DNA of 51,465 nucleotides from Gilvibacter sp. (GTDB lineage Bacteria > Bacteroidota > Bacteroidia > Flavobacteriales > Flavobacteriaceae): contig NZ_JABSPU010000011.1 in the NCBI RefSeq assembly GCF_013214815.1, forward strand, positions 12,077-63,541, read 5' to 3'. Each line of letters opens with the position of its first letter. Positions within the stretch are counted from its first letter, which is position 1. Below are positions 27,101 through 34,981 of the stretch, one piece after another. The notes under the pieces were generated by a model, which was not told the DNA's origin, made no database searches, and worked only from the letters and a program-made list of their open reading frames with translations. The position numbers and the translations under genes were made by a program.

Positions 27101-27856
27101 GGGAATCTTACTGCCTGATGGAAACAAATGTTGACGAGCTGCAAAATAGCCTCCATGCGGTCCATAGGTTATTGCTGGATGGTGTGTAGCTACAATAATG
27201 GTCTTCTCATTGTTCTTTTTGAGTTCTCCTTCCAACTCCAAGAAAAAGTCATTGCGGGATTTGATATCGCAGTCGTCATTCATGGTCGGGTGCTTGTCCC
27301 AATCCACCATGAACCATTGGGTATCAATAAAAATGATCTCCAGATCATCATTGATGGATTTGGTTCTTATTGGACAACCCTTCTCCGGTTGAAACACCTC
27401 ATTGTTATCGGTGGCTTTCTCCAAATATTCCTCTTGACGCTTTAATCCGGGCAGTCCGCGACTGTACCAATCGTGGTTTCCAGGTATGAAATAAGCTGCT
27501 CCTTTGAAATTGGTTATGGCTGCAACTTGAGCATCTAAATAGCCTTTTGCAGCATCGTAAGTTTTGTCTTTTTTAGGCGGAAGGCCTTTGGGATAGATAT
27601 TATCGCCTAGAAAAATGGCGATATCATCAGCCTGACCTTCTGCTTCCAGAATATCCTTAAAACCGTCAATGGAATACTTATCAGGGTCCTGACTAGCAAA
27701 ACCAGCATCGCCTAAAAGAAATATGGAATGGGTCTTTTTTGCTGTCGACGGGGGTTGGGTGTAAGTCGAGTCTTCAGCGATCTTTGTTGAGTAGGTAGCA
27801 CAACTCAGAACAATAAATGCAAGCGCCAAAGAAAGGACGAGTTTAAATTTCGACAT
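24155..27856 (-). CDS. Lipoprotein metallophosphoesterase fused to an outer-membrane beta-barrel
   Basis: The 1233-residue product starts with a lipobox (VLSC, Cys19). Residues about 43-310 form a calcineurin-like phosphoesterase with metal motifs LLGDAG (Asp50), FLGDNIYP (Asp85, Asn86), GNHDW (126-130), ATHHPA and SGHEH. The middle (about 400-830) has no motif I can name. The last 330 residues (from about FNPDDGIKIGATNTYTVKGF) alternate in beta-barrel fashion, with TGLRGYRHQRFTGESALAMSADLRL matching the BamA/surface-antigen (D15) region where an RGY/F motif is conserved, and end in F-S-L. It probably sits in the outer membrane and cleaves a phosphoester; the barrel may act in its own placement or in transport. 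Confidence 0.83.
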   Translation of the reverse strand: MSKFKLVLSLALAFIVLSCATYSTKIAEDSTYTQPPSTAKKTHSIFLLGDAGFASQDPDKYSIDGFKDILEAEGQADDIAIFLGDNIYPKGLPPKKDKTYDAAKGYLDAQVAAITNFKGAAYFIPGNHDWYSRGLPGLKRQEEYLEKATDNNEVFQPEKGCPIRTKSINDDLEIIFIDTQWFMVDWDKHPTMNDDCDIKSRNDFFLELEGELKKNNEKTIIVATHHPAITYGPHGGYFAARQHLFPSGSKIPLPILGSFVALARSQGGVTNQDRYNKRYDELMDRITTMVTASDRAVIVSGHEHTLQYIDLDNIKQIVSGAGSKSNPVALGPGADFVSSSRGFAVLDIYDDRSSKVRFYTMDGATATLVHSADVHPAEKPFDTSGLPTDFENETAAKAYKEGTDKTDGYRWFWGDHYRYVYGTDIKVPVVTLDEFMGGFTIERKGGGHQTRSLRLIDGQGRNFALRAVKKSAVQFLQTVAFKDNYVEEDFKETLTEDVLLDFYTSSHPFASFTVGPLSDAIGLYHTNPQLVYMPKHPALGKYNEEFGDELYIIEERPDDGFLDVASFGNPDDIESTSDMLANLRADEKYQVDEASYIKARLFDMLVGDWDRHQDQWRWSRFDISKDQKVYRPIPRDRDQVYSNYDGALLDFLKVIIPTTRQFQEFDFEQKDIKWINSAGIKLDRALTQDSNLNVWLEQAAYIQQQMTDEVIEQAFSKLPPEVQDETAEDIKAKLKARILDLDDLAQRYYTYLSKLVIITATDKDDLINIERGRGETRITVSRIKDGVAQAPFKTRTVKSSETKEVWIYALDDDDRITASGGGNNPVFIRVIGGQNNDIYDLEDGRRIKIYDHASKPNTIVNTGGAELRLKDIYSNNVYDFDKYINRINMIVPTIGFNPDDGIKIGATNTYTVKGFKNDPYHRKHVVSAGYFFATQGFDLKYQGNFANTFGNWDLVAGARFTSENFALNFFGFGNETDNFDDDLGLDFNRVKTGILQGSIGVQKIGDAGSSFAVSLRAERIELDPTPDRFVTQFFDANDPILTDSKTFGTLLFHYNYTGADNRAYPTRGIFFDFSAGATANLKESDRNFAFIKPSLEFYSALIGSRRLVLRTQIQGQFNIGDNFEFYQGAVLGANTGLRGYRHQRFTGESALAMSADLRLQLTKFKTGLLPLKLGVFGGYDLGRVWIDGEDSNIWHDSVGGGLLVTAVDAISGQFGLFNSDDGLRFSFGFGVSL

Positions 27857-27900
27857 AAGAAGTAATGATAATTTAGTAATTTGGCGTAATAATCGAACAG

Positions 27901-29109
27901 ATGAATTCCCTTATCCAAAATACTCACGAGTACGTTTCACAACTATTAGAAGAGAAACTTCCTCCCGAGATCGTCTACCACAATCTACTCCATACCAAAC
28001 GCGTATTTAAAAGTACAAAAGAAATTTTGGAACACAGTTCCGTAAGCGAGAAAGATGCCGAAGCGCTTGAGCTTGCCGCGCTGCTCCACGATGTTGGATA
28101 CATAAAGCAATGGGACGGACACGAGGAGATCAGTGCGAATATGGCACAAGACTACTTGGCTTCGCAAGACGTGCCTCAGGATCAAATAGATACAGTTAAG
28201 CGCTGTATCCTTGCCACAAAGATGGTTTACACTCCAAAGGATGAGCTGGAATACATCATAAGAGATGCGGACGCTTCTCATTTTGCCAAAGACTATTACC
28301 TAGAGGCCTCAGAATACTTGAGAGAGGAGCTTAAAAACTTGAATATCCAAGATTATTCTACCCGCAAATGGACATTGGTGAACATAGATATGTTTGCTAA
28401 TAAACACGAGTGGTATACCGATTATGCAAAAGAAAAATGGGAGCCTCAAAAAGCGCTGAACCTAAAAATGCTCCAAGAGGAAAGCGCCTCTCAAAAAGAA
28501 AAGAAAAAGAAGGCCAAGCTTGCCAAACTCAAAGCCAAGCTCAAAGATGAAAGCCCAGAAAAGGCCATTCAATCCATGTATCGTGTGACGCTGCGAAATC
28601 ACATCAAACTCAGCGATATTGCAGACACCAAGGCAAACATCTTGCTTTCCGTAAACGCGATCATCATCTCCTTAGCCTTGTCTAACTTAATTCCAAAACT
28701 GGACAATCCTTCTAACGCCTATTTGATTGTTCCCACCGTAGTATTCGTGATCTTCAGTGTAGCATCAATGATTCTATCGGTATTGGCCACAAGACCTAAC
28801 GTGACTCGAGGAAAATTCACCCGTGAAGATGTAGAACAAAAACGCGTGAATCTTTTGTTCTTCGGAAACTTTCACAAAATGGAATACAAGGAATTTGATT
28901 GGGCGATCAATCAAATGCTCAACGACAAGGATTACATCTACTCTGCCATGACCAAGGATCTTTATTTCTTAGGAATTGTCCTGGACAGAAAATACAAGAT
29001 CCTCCGACTGACCTATACGGTATTCATCGTAGGAATTATTGTCTCTGTAATTGCCTTTGCCATTGCCTTTCAATGGTCTGCGGGAATCCGTGAAGCAATG
29101 GGAACTTAA
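27901..29109 (+). CDS. HD-domain phosphohydrolase fused to PycTM (DUF5706) membrane module
   Basis: This 402-residue protein joins two parts. Residues 1-185 form an HD domain: YHNLLHT (His27, His31), LLHDVGY (His63, Asp64) and IIRDADASHF (Asp122/Asp124), the metal-binding set of nucleotide phosphohydrolases. A Lys-rich linker (about 192-217) follows. Residues about 220-402 match the PycTM/DUF5706 module: MYRVTLRNHIKLSDIADTKANILLS leads into helices at about 246-266, 275-297 and 371-391. PycTM proteins are effectors in Pycsar anti-phage systems, activated by cyclic cCMP or cUMP. No nucleotide cyclase gene is near, so this may be a housekeeping nucleotide-sensing protein. It overlaps the facing gene by 4 bases at the stop codons. 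Confidence 0.85.
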   Translation: MNSLIQNTHEYVSQLLEEKLPPEIVYHNLLHTKRVFKSTKEILEHSSVSEKDAEALELAALLHDVGYIKQWDGHEEISANMAQDYLASQDVPQDQIDTVKRCILATKMVYTPKDELEYIIRDADASHFAKDYYLEASEYLREELKNLNIQDYSTRKWTLVNIDMFANKHEWYTDYAKEKWEPQKALNLKMLQEESASQKEKKKKAKLAKLKAKLKDESPEKAIQSMYRVTLRNHIKLSDIADTKANILLSVNAIIISLALSNLIPKLDNPSNAYLIVPTVVFVIFSVASMILSVLATRPNVTRGKFTREDVEQKRVNLLFFGNFHKMEYKEFDWAINQMLNDKDYIYSAMTKDLYFLGIVLDRKYKILRLTYTVFIVGIIVSVIAFAIAFQWSAGIREAMGT

Positions 29110-31478
29110 TTCTTGATCTCTTTCATCAGATCTTCATAGGTGTAGAACTGCTTGTCGTTCTTTTTAGTCTTGTAAAGAACATCCACGCGGATCGCCTTAA
29201 GACCTGTTACGCCTTGTAGATCTTCTAATTCCACGACCTCTACCTTATCACTCAAAACGTTTTTGGACTGCAAGAACTTGATATAACGCAAGTATTCCTG
29301 CTCGTCACTGCGTTGAGAATACACAATAGCGATCTTGCCCTTTTTGGTTACACGCTTGGTGGTACCTTTGATATAGGCTTTATCTACACGCTTTTTAACC
29401 ACCTCATAACGGGCATTGTAGGTTCCATCAACATCAAAGCGTTTTTCATCCATTCTAAAACGAACCGAAAGCGCCGAGTTAAAAACTAAGATCATCGAGG
29501 CTACGTCAAGATCTAATGGAAGCTTGGGCTTCATATTGTAGTAAGCATTCTCCATCTCACACATCACCTGTAATTGCCAGAGGCGCAAATTGTAGAGATA
29601 CAGCTTGTTGAAGCTGTCTTGCTTGGTGATGGACTCACCGATATACATATTGTGCTCTACCCCATCCGTTTTGAAGCGTTCAAAATAATGCGGATACATC
29701 CCTTGTGCTTTGGCTTGCTTCTTATCCAAGAGTTCGGACATCTTTTTATTGATCAAGGTAATGGAGTTGTCGTAATCTTTTCTGTGCTTATAGATCAAAT
29801 TTAAGTTTGGATCAAGTTGTCCACGATAATCAGCAATAGCAGCGGCTAATTCTGGAGACAATTTATTGAAGTGATCAAATAAGGGCTTGATATTGTCTTT
29901 GATGAAGGAGCGTATCTTTTGCTCGCTGTCCACCTTCAAATCCTTGTGTATGATCTCTAAATAGCTGTCAATGCGATGTATGTATTGTTCGTAGATCGGC
30001 ATGGGTTCTTTCTCCAAGCCGAGTTTGATCACGTCTTTTATCGCCGCCAACTGTAAAATCAAATCCGCTTGAATCGCGTGATTTCTGGCTACAGAAGAAC
30101 CTTTGATATCGATCTGCCCAAAAAGCGGATACACATTATCAAAGACAATCTCTCTAAATCCTACCTCTTCTCCGGCATAGCGCTTGGCCAATACGCGCTT
30201 GGATTCCTGCACAAACTTCCAGTGCACGCTGGGGTGGATGGACGTACACTCATGTTGAATCAAAAGCTCGATCTCATTCTCTTCTCTGCGCTTGGAACTC
30301 CGCACCGAGTCAATGATATACGGCATTATATCATTGAGTTTATTGGCATTGATGGAGTTGAGTTCCTGCGGATTTGGAGAAACCAATTCCAACACTCCCA
30401 AAACTTTGCCCTCATCACGGACAGCGGCCAAAATGGCGCTTCCCGCCTTTTGAGCGTGTAATTTTTTGTATAGTGGATTCTTAGGATACAGTCTGTGGAA
30501 ACGCTCCACGTCAGAAACACAATAGTATTCGTTAGAGACAAACAAAGCCTCATAAGAATGCGGACAAAGCGCTCTGTCGCAAGAGGCGCTCATTTCACCG
30601 TTGAGGATAAAACTGTTGATGTTCTTTCCCTGTGGAATGGGTTCAAACTGATGTTCCTCAGCATTGTAAACCGCAAACCCCATCTTGATATCTGGCAAGT
30701 TGAAAATCGCCTGTAAAATGGTTTGAAACTCTTCGATGTCCTCATCAACCTTTTCATCGTTTTGACGCAAAAGGGTGGCTTTGAGATCAGACAGCGCTAC
30801 ATCCACGGTAGCATCGTACATATTTCCGATCACAAAACCGTTAAACTCCCAGCTTTGAGGCGGAAACTTGGATTTCCAAAGTTCAATATTGTCGTAATTA
30901 TCAATAAGCTCCGCGATATCCTCTTCCGTAAGGGCTAAAGCTCTTTCAGTAGGTTTCATCTCAATGAAATCTCCGTTGTAAAGCACGCGGTAGTTTCTTG
31001 TAATTTGATTACTGTCCGGAATCGCAAAATGGAACGGACGTCTAAAGTCCATGCGCTTGCCGTAATGTGCTCCTAAGATCACGCTACAACTCATCACATA
31101 GAACTCATCCGCAGTAAAATCTGTAAAACTTAGATCGTAATTACCCTCTGCATTCTTGAGAATACTCTCAAAACGTTGGGTCGATTTAAAGACGTAATTG
31201 CGAAACGGAATGGTCGCTATCTTGATTTCATTGCGCTGTAATACAGGAGAAAACAGATCGCTTAGAATAAAGTCGATCTGCGGCTTGAAACGCTCCACAT
31301 CTTCGGGAGTTTCCAAACCAGTGGTCAGCTCCGGATGCTTATCGGCCAGTTCAAGCACCGCTTTTGCGCGCTCTTGTACTAGCGGATCCGTGCTATTAAT
31401 ATGCTCTTTGTAGTGTTCAAAGAGTTTTCCGAACCCAATTTTTATGGTTAACGGAAAGTTGTCATCACTCAGATTCAT
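29106..31478 (-). CDS. Large cytoplasmic protein with GAF-like domain
   Basis: The 790-residue protein has no signal peptide or transmembrane helix. Residues about 265-385 look like a GAF domain: MGFAVYNAEEHQFEPIPQG, then a Cys-rich bend (SCDRALCPHSY), and the closing strands AGSAILAAVRDEGKVLGVLELVSP. The long flanking helical parts are not recognised. GAF domains sense small ligands such as cyclic nucleotides. It is transcribed from a strong promoter (31524-31552) and faces the HD/PycTM gene, with stops overlapping in TTAA. No output domain (kinase, cyclase, DNA binding) is identifiable, so the role is open. Confidence 0.7.
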   Translation of the reverse strand: MNLSDDNFPLTIKIGFGKLFEHYKEHINSTDPLVQERAKAVLELADKHPELTTGLETPEDVERFKPQIDFILSDLFSPVLQRNEIKIATIPFRNYVFKSTQRFESILKNAEGNYDLSFTDFTADEFYVMSCSVILGAHYGKRMDFRRPFHFAIPDSNQITRNYRVLYNGDFIEMKPTERALALTEEDIAELIDNYDNIELWKSKFPPQSWEFNGFVIGNMYDATVDVALSDLKATLLRQNDEKVDEDIEEFQTILQAIFNLPDIKMGFAVYNAEEHQFEPIPQGKNINSFILNGEMSASCDRALCPHSYEALFVSNEYYCVSDVERFHRLYPKNPLYKKLHAQKAGSAILAAVRDEGKVLGVLELVSPNPQELNSINANKLNDIMPYIIDSVRSSKRREENEIELLIQHECTSIHPSVHWKFVQESKRVLAKRYAGEEVGFREIVFDNVYPLFGQIDIKGSSVARNHAIQADLILQLAAIKDVIKLGLEKEPMPIYEQYIHRIDSYLEIIHKDLKVDSEQKIRSFIKDNIKPLFDHFNKLSPELAAAIADYRGQLDPNLNLIYKHRKDYDNSITLINKKMSELLDKKQAKAQGMYPHYFERFKTDGVEHNMYIGESITKQDSFNKLYLYNLRLWQLQVMCEMENAYYNMKPKLPLDLDVASMILVFNSALSVRFRMDEKRFDVDGTYNARYEVVKKRVDKAYIKGTTKRVTKKGKIAIVYSQRSDEQEYLRYIKFLQSKNVLSDKVEVVELEDLQGVTGLKAIRVDVLYKTKKNDKQFYTYEDLMKEIKN

Positions 31479-31523
31479 GCCTAGAAATCAATTACTTAGA
31501 CGCCTAATTAAGGACTCTTATTG

Positions 31524-31552
31524 CAAAGATACAATAATATAATCTTAACAAA
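31524..31552 (-). promoter_or_regulatory. Strong Bacteroidota-type promoter for the GAF-like protein gene
   Basis: On the minus strand, TTTG (31549-31552) is followed after 17 bases by TATCTTTG (31524-31531). This matches the Bacteroidota consensus in both boxes and spacing. The ATG is 45 bases downstream of the -7 box. Confidence 0.7.
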
Positions 31553-31571
31553 ATTTATTGCCGCGAATCGC

Positions 31572-31579
31572 TATTTTTG
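31572..31579 (+). promoter_or_regulatory. Candidate -7 box for the TlpA-like gene
   Basis: TATTTTTG matches TAnnTTTG and lies 21 bases before the ATG at 31601. It decides the start: an upstream frame opening at 31577 would begin inside this box. Confidence 0.5.
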
Positions 31580-31600
31580 TCCTTTACACTCTTTAGACGT

Positions 31601-32716
31601 ATGAGATTATTATTCGTTACGGCAATAGCCGCAATTTTAACAGCCTGTGGAGGCGATAGCGGTCAGAAAAAATTAACAGGTACTGCCCTCGGTTTTGAGG
31701 AAGGCACCAAACTCTATTGGCAGAGCATCGATGAGAACAACCAACCAGTCATTTTGGACACCCTTATCGTTCAAGGCGGAAAGGTCAGTATTGATCTGGA
31801 AACTGTGGAAGGATCTGAGCTTCGATTGATCACCGAACCTATTGGCCGTAAGAATATGATCGTCTTTAATGAGAATCAGGACATCAAGATCACCATGTAC
31901 AAGGACAGTATGCAGGCTTCTCGAGCCACTGGTGGCCGCAGCAATGACCTGTATGGTGAATACAATCAAACCTTGCGTCAATACGCAGTTTTGAAAAAAG
32001 AGAAAGCGGCTGCTTATAAGCAAGCTCGTCAAGAACAGGATGGAATTTTGATCAACATCCTGCAGGAGGAGAACAAAGAGCTCATGTCTGCAGAACGCGC
32101 TTTTAAAAAGCAGTTTGTACAGCAAAATCCAAACTCTCTGTTTACCATGATCATTCTTTCTGAACTGATCAACAAAAAGGACATCACGGCGGATGAGGCT
32201 CGCGAGATCGTTGAGAATACCAGTCCAGAAGTACTAAACACCCTGATCGGAAAGACTGTAAAAGAATCTTTAGAGGCTATGAAAAACGTGGAGATCGGTG
32301 GTATCGCTCCAAAGTTTGAAGCGCCAAATCCCGCAGGAGAGATCGTTTCTCTAAAGGAGGTTAAAGGAAAATTTACCCTTATTGACTTTTGGGCTTCTTG
32401 GTGTAAGCCTTGTCGTGTTGAAAACCCGAATTTGGTTAAAGCCTATGAAGCCTATCATGACCAAGGCTTCAATATCATTGGAGTTTCTTTGGATCAGCCT
32501 AATGGGAAGGCCCGCTGGATCAAAGCCATTGCCGATGATGGACTGCCTTGGCCGCAGATCTCTAACCTGCAATTCTGGCAAGATCCTATTGCCCGCATGT
32601 ACAACGTACACGCAATTCCTGCATCGTTCCTGTTGGATGAAAACGGGGTGATCATTGCCAAGAACCTTAGAGGGCCTCAGCTAGAAGCTAAACTGGCTCA
32701 GCTGTTTGACAACTAG
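31601..32716 (+). CDS. TlpA-family thioredoxin-like lipoprotein with DUF4369-type N-terminus
   Basis: The 371-residue lipoprotein starts MRLLFVTAIAAILTACGG with the lipid-bearing Cys16. Residues about 20-215 are a beta-sandwich plus helical part resembling DUF4369. The C-terminal third is a TlpA/AhpC-type thioredoxin fold with LIDFWASWCKPCRVENP (CxxC redox pair) and the cis-Pro segment VHAIPASFLLDENG. Such proteins reduce or form disulfides in the periplasm, for instance for cytochrome maturation. The start at 31601 gives a proper lipoprotein signal. The stop overlaps that of the SIMPL gene in the palindrome CTAG. Confidence 0.87.
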   Translation: MRLLFVTAIAAILTACGGDSGQKKLTGTALGFEEGTKLYWQSIDENNQPVILDTLIVQGGKVSIDLETVEGSELRLITEPIGRKNMIVFNENQDIKITMYKDSMQASRATGGRSNDLYGEYNQTLRQYAVLKKEKAAAYKQARQEQDGILINILQEENKELMSAERAFKKQFVQQNPNSLFTMIILSELINKKDITADEAREIVENTSPEVLNTLIGKTVKESLEAMKNVEIGGIAPKFEAPNPAGEIVSLKEVKGKFTLIDFWASWCKPCRVENPNLVKAYEAYHDQGFNIIGVSLDQPNGKARWIKAIADDGLPWPQISNLQFWQDPIARMYNVHAIPASFLLDENGVIIAKNLRGPQLEAKLAQLFDN

Positions 32717-33405
32717 TCGTCTGCCAAGAGTAGAAAACTCACTTGCACATTAACACAAATCTCCAATTCTCCAGGAGCAATTGTCGGTTCGCTTTCAGCA
32801 GCATCAGCTACTGCAAAAGATCGCATGTTCACTGCAGGCATAACCGTAGCGGTCTGTTCACTGATCTTTACAGCTCTTCCTATTTCCTGTCCCAAAGCAC
32901 CCGCGTATTCACGTGCTTTTTGTTGTGCGTGCTGCACCGCCTTTTTACGCGCCTCAGCCTCTAAATTGATTCGTTCTGAACTCCCAAAGCTTATATTGTC
33001 AATACGATTGACTCCGGAGCTGATCAAACCATTCATTACAGCTTCATACTTGGTCAGATCTTTAAGTAGGACATTGATTGCTTGATTAGCCTGATAATTA
33101 TAGGTCTTGGAATTGTAGTTGTAGTTCTTATTGAGTCTGATGTACTCCGTTTGGACATCGGTGTCCGGGATGTCTGAATCCTTTAAAAAGCGCAACACGG
33201 CTGCGACTACTTGATCATTCTGTTTCTTGACCGCTGCAGCTTCCTGCCCCGTATTTTCCACTCGAAGGCTAATCAAAACCTGATCTGGAGTGATCTTGAC
33301 CACCCCCGTTCCTGTAACATCAACACGTGACGGAAAGGCCTCTGCTTGCGCATGCATGCTCATACTCATAATAGCTAGACTGATAAATAAAAAAAATGTT
33401 CTCAT
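32713..33405 (-). CDS. SIMPL-domain (DUF541) periplasmic protein
   Basis: The 230-residue protein has a signal peptide (residues 1-19, ending MHA) and the SIMPL/DUF541 pattern: VDVTGTGVVKITPDQVLISLRVENTG, then a helix, YNYQANQAINVLLKDL and VNRIDNISFGSSERINLEAEARKKAVQHAQQKAREYA. Family members are periplasmic or outer-membrane linked, with roles proposed in stress resistance, but the mechanism is not known. It overlaps the upstream rhomboid gene by 4 bases and is presumably cotranslated with it. Confidence 0.88.
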   Translation of the reverse strand: MRTFFLFISLAIMSMSMHAQAEAFPSRVDVTGTGVVKITPDQVLISLRVENTGQEAAAVKKQNDQVVAAVLRFLKDSDIPDTDVQTEYIRLNKNYNYNSKTYNYQANQAINVLLKDLTKYEAVMNGLISSGVNRIDNISFGSSERINLEAEARKKAVQHAQQKAREYAGALGQEIGRAVKISEQTATVMPAVNMRSFAVADAAESEPTIAPGELEICVNVQVSFLLLADD

Positions 33406-34049
33406 ATTCGTTTTTGTTTGATTAGCACAAACAGTGCCACAATTGGAACCGCCATCAGAAGAACTATTTCTGTCCGAGCTTCCAGTAGATAAGGTTCAAA
33501 TAAAAGTGTTAACGCATAACCTGCAACAGCCCCTCCAAAGTGAGCGTCGTGACCAATATTACCCAATTGATTCCGCATGCCGTAAATGGAGTAAACTAAA
33601 TACAGGATTCCAAAGAGCCAAGCCTTTATCGGTAAGGCAAAGAACAAATAGAGGTTCTGATCTGGATACAATAATACAAAAGCAAAAACCACTCCGGAGA
33701 CCGCTCCACTTGCGCCAATGGCGCTGTAATGGTATTCATTCTTGTGGAAGGCGTAAGACAAAAAGTTCCCAACCAACAAGCTTGCAAAATAGATGATCAA
33801 AAAAGGGATCAAACCCAATCGGTTCATAATGGCTCCCGCAAAAAAGTAAAGGGTCAGCATATTGACCAGTAAGTGGGTCCAGTCTGCGTGTAAGAATCCA
33901 GAAGAGAGATAACGCACATATTCTCCGCGGCGAATTGCCCCGACATTGAATTTGTATTTCTCAAAAAATGAAAAGTCCTGGAATCCTTTAGAAGAAAACA
34001 GAATGTTGGCACCTATAAGCAGTATGGTAACCGGGGCTATATCTAACAT
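33402..34049 (-). CDS. Rhomboid-family intramembrane serine protease
   Basis: This 215-residue protein has six hydrophobic helices with the catalytic Ser115 in IGASGAVSG (helix 4), His170 in GHDAHFGGAVAGY (helix 6) and the conserved THLLVNM (His59, Asn63) in helix 2. It cleaves single-pass membrane proteins within the bilayer. It overlaps the SIMPL gene by 4 bases. It is divergent from the LpxL-like gene with a 62-base gap. Confidence 0.93.
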   Translation of the reverse strand: MLDIAPVTILLIGANILFSSKGFQDFSFFEKYKFNVGAIRRGEYVRYLSSGFLHADWTHLLVNMLTLYFFAGAIMNRLGLIPFLIIYFASLLVGNFLSYAFHKNEYHYSAIGASGAVSGVVFAFVLLYPDQNLYLFFALPIKAWLFGILYLVYSIYGMRNQLGNIGHDAHFGGAVAGYALTLLFEPYLLEARTEIVLLMAVPIVALFVLIKQKRI

Positions 34050-34089
34050 AATTGCACTTTGAAGACCAAATTAATGAATTAATTTTAGT

Positions 34090-34097
34090 TAGTTTTG
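34090..34097 (+). promoter_or_regulatory. Candidate -7 box for the LpxL-like gene
   Basis: TAGTTTTG matches TAnnTTTG and ends 14 bases before the ATG at 34112. No clear TTG box lies 17-23 bases upstream. Confidence 0.4.
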
Positions 34098-34111
34098 CTT
34101 AAATTTTTTTG

Positions 34112-34981
34112 ATGCGTAAAGCAGGATATATTCTAGTTAAATCACTGGTCTGGGCCATTTCCAAAATACCGTTTTGGTCGCTTTACGCCTTAGCTGATTT
34201 TCTTTTCTTGCTGACTTATCACCTCATTGGCTATCGAAAAAAAGTCGTTTACAACAACCTTCAACTCGCATTTCCCAATTGGGACGAGGTAAAAATCAAA
34301 AAAACCAGAAAAGGATTCTATCGCCACTTCTGTGATTTTGTTTTGGAGACCATTAAAAGTTATACCATCAGTCAAGAGCAGGCAGAAAAACGCTTTGTTT
34401 ATAAAAATTTAGAGGTCCTTAAGCCAGTTTTCAACAACAACCGTTCTGTGCTTTTGTGGTGTGGCCATTATGCCTCTTGGGAATGGAGCGGAATTTTGCA
34501 AAAGTCTATTCCTGTACAAGGCTATGCCGTCTATAAAAAATTAGAGGACCCGTCCTTTGACGCCATGGTCCGCAAGATTCGCGGTCGTTTCGGAGGTATA
34601 ATTGTCAACAACAAACAGATCGTTTCAACCCTCTTTAGAAATAAAAAAGAGGGTGTTTCTTCCATAACGCTTATGCTGAGTGATCAAACTCCAAGACCAA
34701 CGGTTGCCAAACACTGGGAGCCCTTTATGGGTGTGGAAGTACCTGTATTTACAGGAGGAGAAGAGCTCGGCCGTAGATTAGACCTGGTTCATCTTTATTT
34801 GCATGTAGAAAAGGTAAAACGCGGCTATTATGAGGCCACCTTAGTGCCTTTGCATCCTACGCAGGCCAACGAATATCCGGTCACCCGCAGTTTTTTGGAT
34901 GCTTTGGAATCTCAGATCAAAGAAGCTCCAGAATTCTACCTCTGGTCTCATAAACGTTGGAAGTATCGCAAAGAGGCTTAA
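34112..34981 (+). CDS. Lysophospholipid acyltransferase family protein, LpxL-like
   Basis: The 289-residue protein has an N-terminal membrane anchor (about residues 8-40) and the HX4E acyltransferase motif GHYASWEW (His119, Glu124), followed by MLSDQTPRP and FMGVEVPVFTGGE, typical of the LpxL/HtrB lipid A acyltransferase family. It likely adds a secondary acyl chain to lipid A from acyl-ACP at the inner membrane. I choose the ATG at 34112 over the TTG just before it. The stop overlaps that of glmM in TTAA. Confidence 0.9.
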   Translation: MRKAGYILVKSLVWAISKIPFWSLYALADFLFLLTYHLIGYRKKVVYNNLQLAFPNWDEVKIKKTRKGFYRHFCDFVLETIKSYTISQEQAEKRFVYKNLEVLKPVFNNNRSVLLWCGHYASWEWSGILQKSIPVQGYAVYKKLEDPSFDAMVRKIRGRFGGIIVNNKQIVSTLFRNKKEGVSSITLMLSDQTPRPTVAKHWEPFMGVEVPVFTGGEELGRRLDLVHLYLHVEKVKRGYYEATLVPLHPTQANEYPVTRSFLDALESQIKEAPEFYLWSHKRWKYRKEA

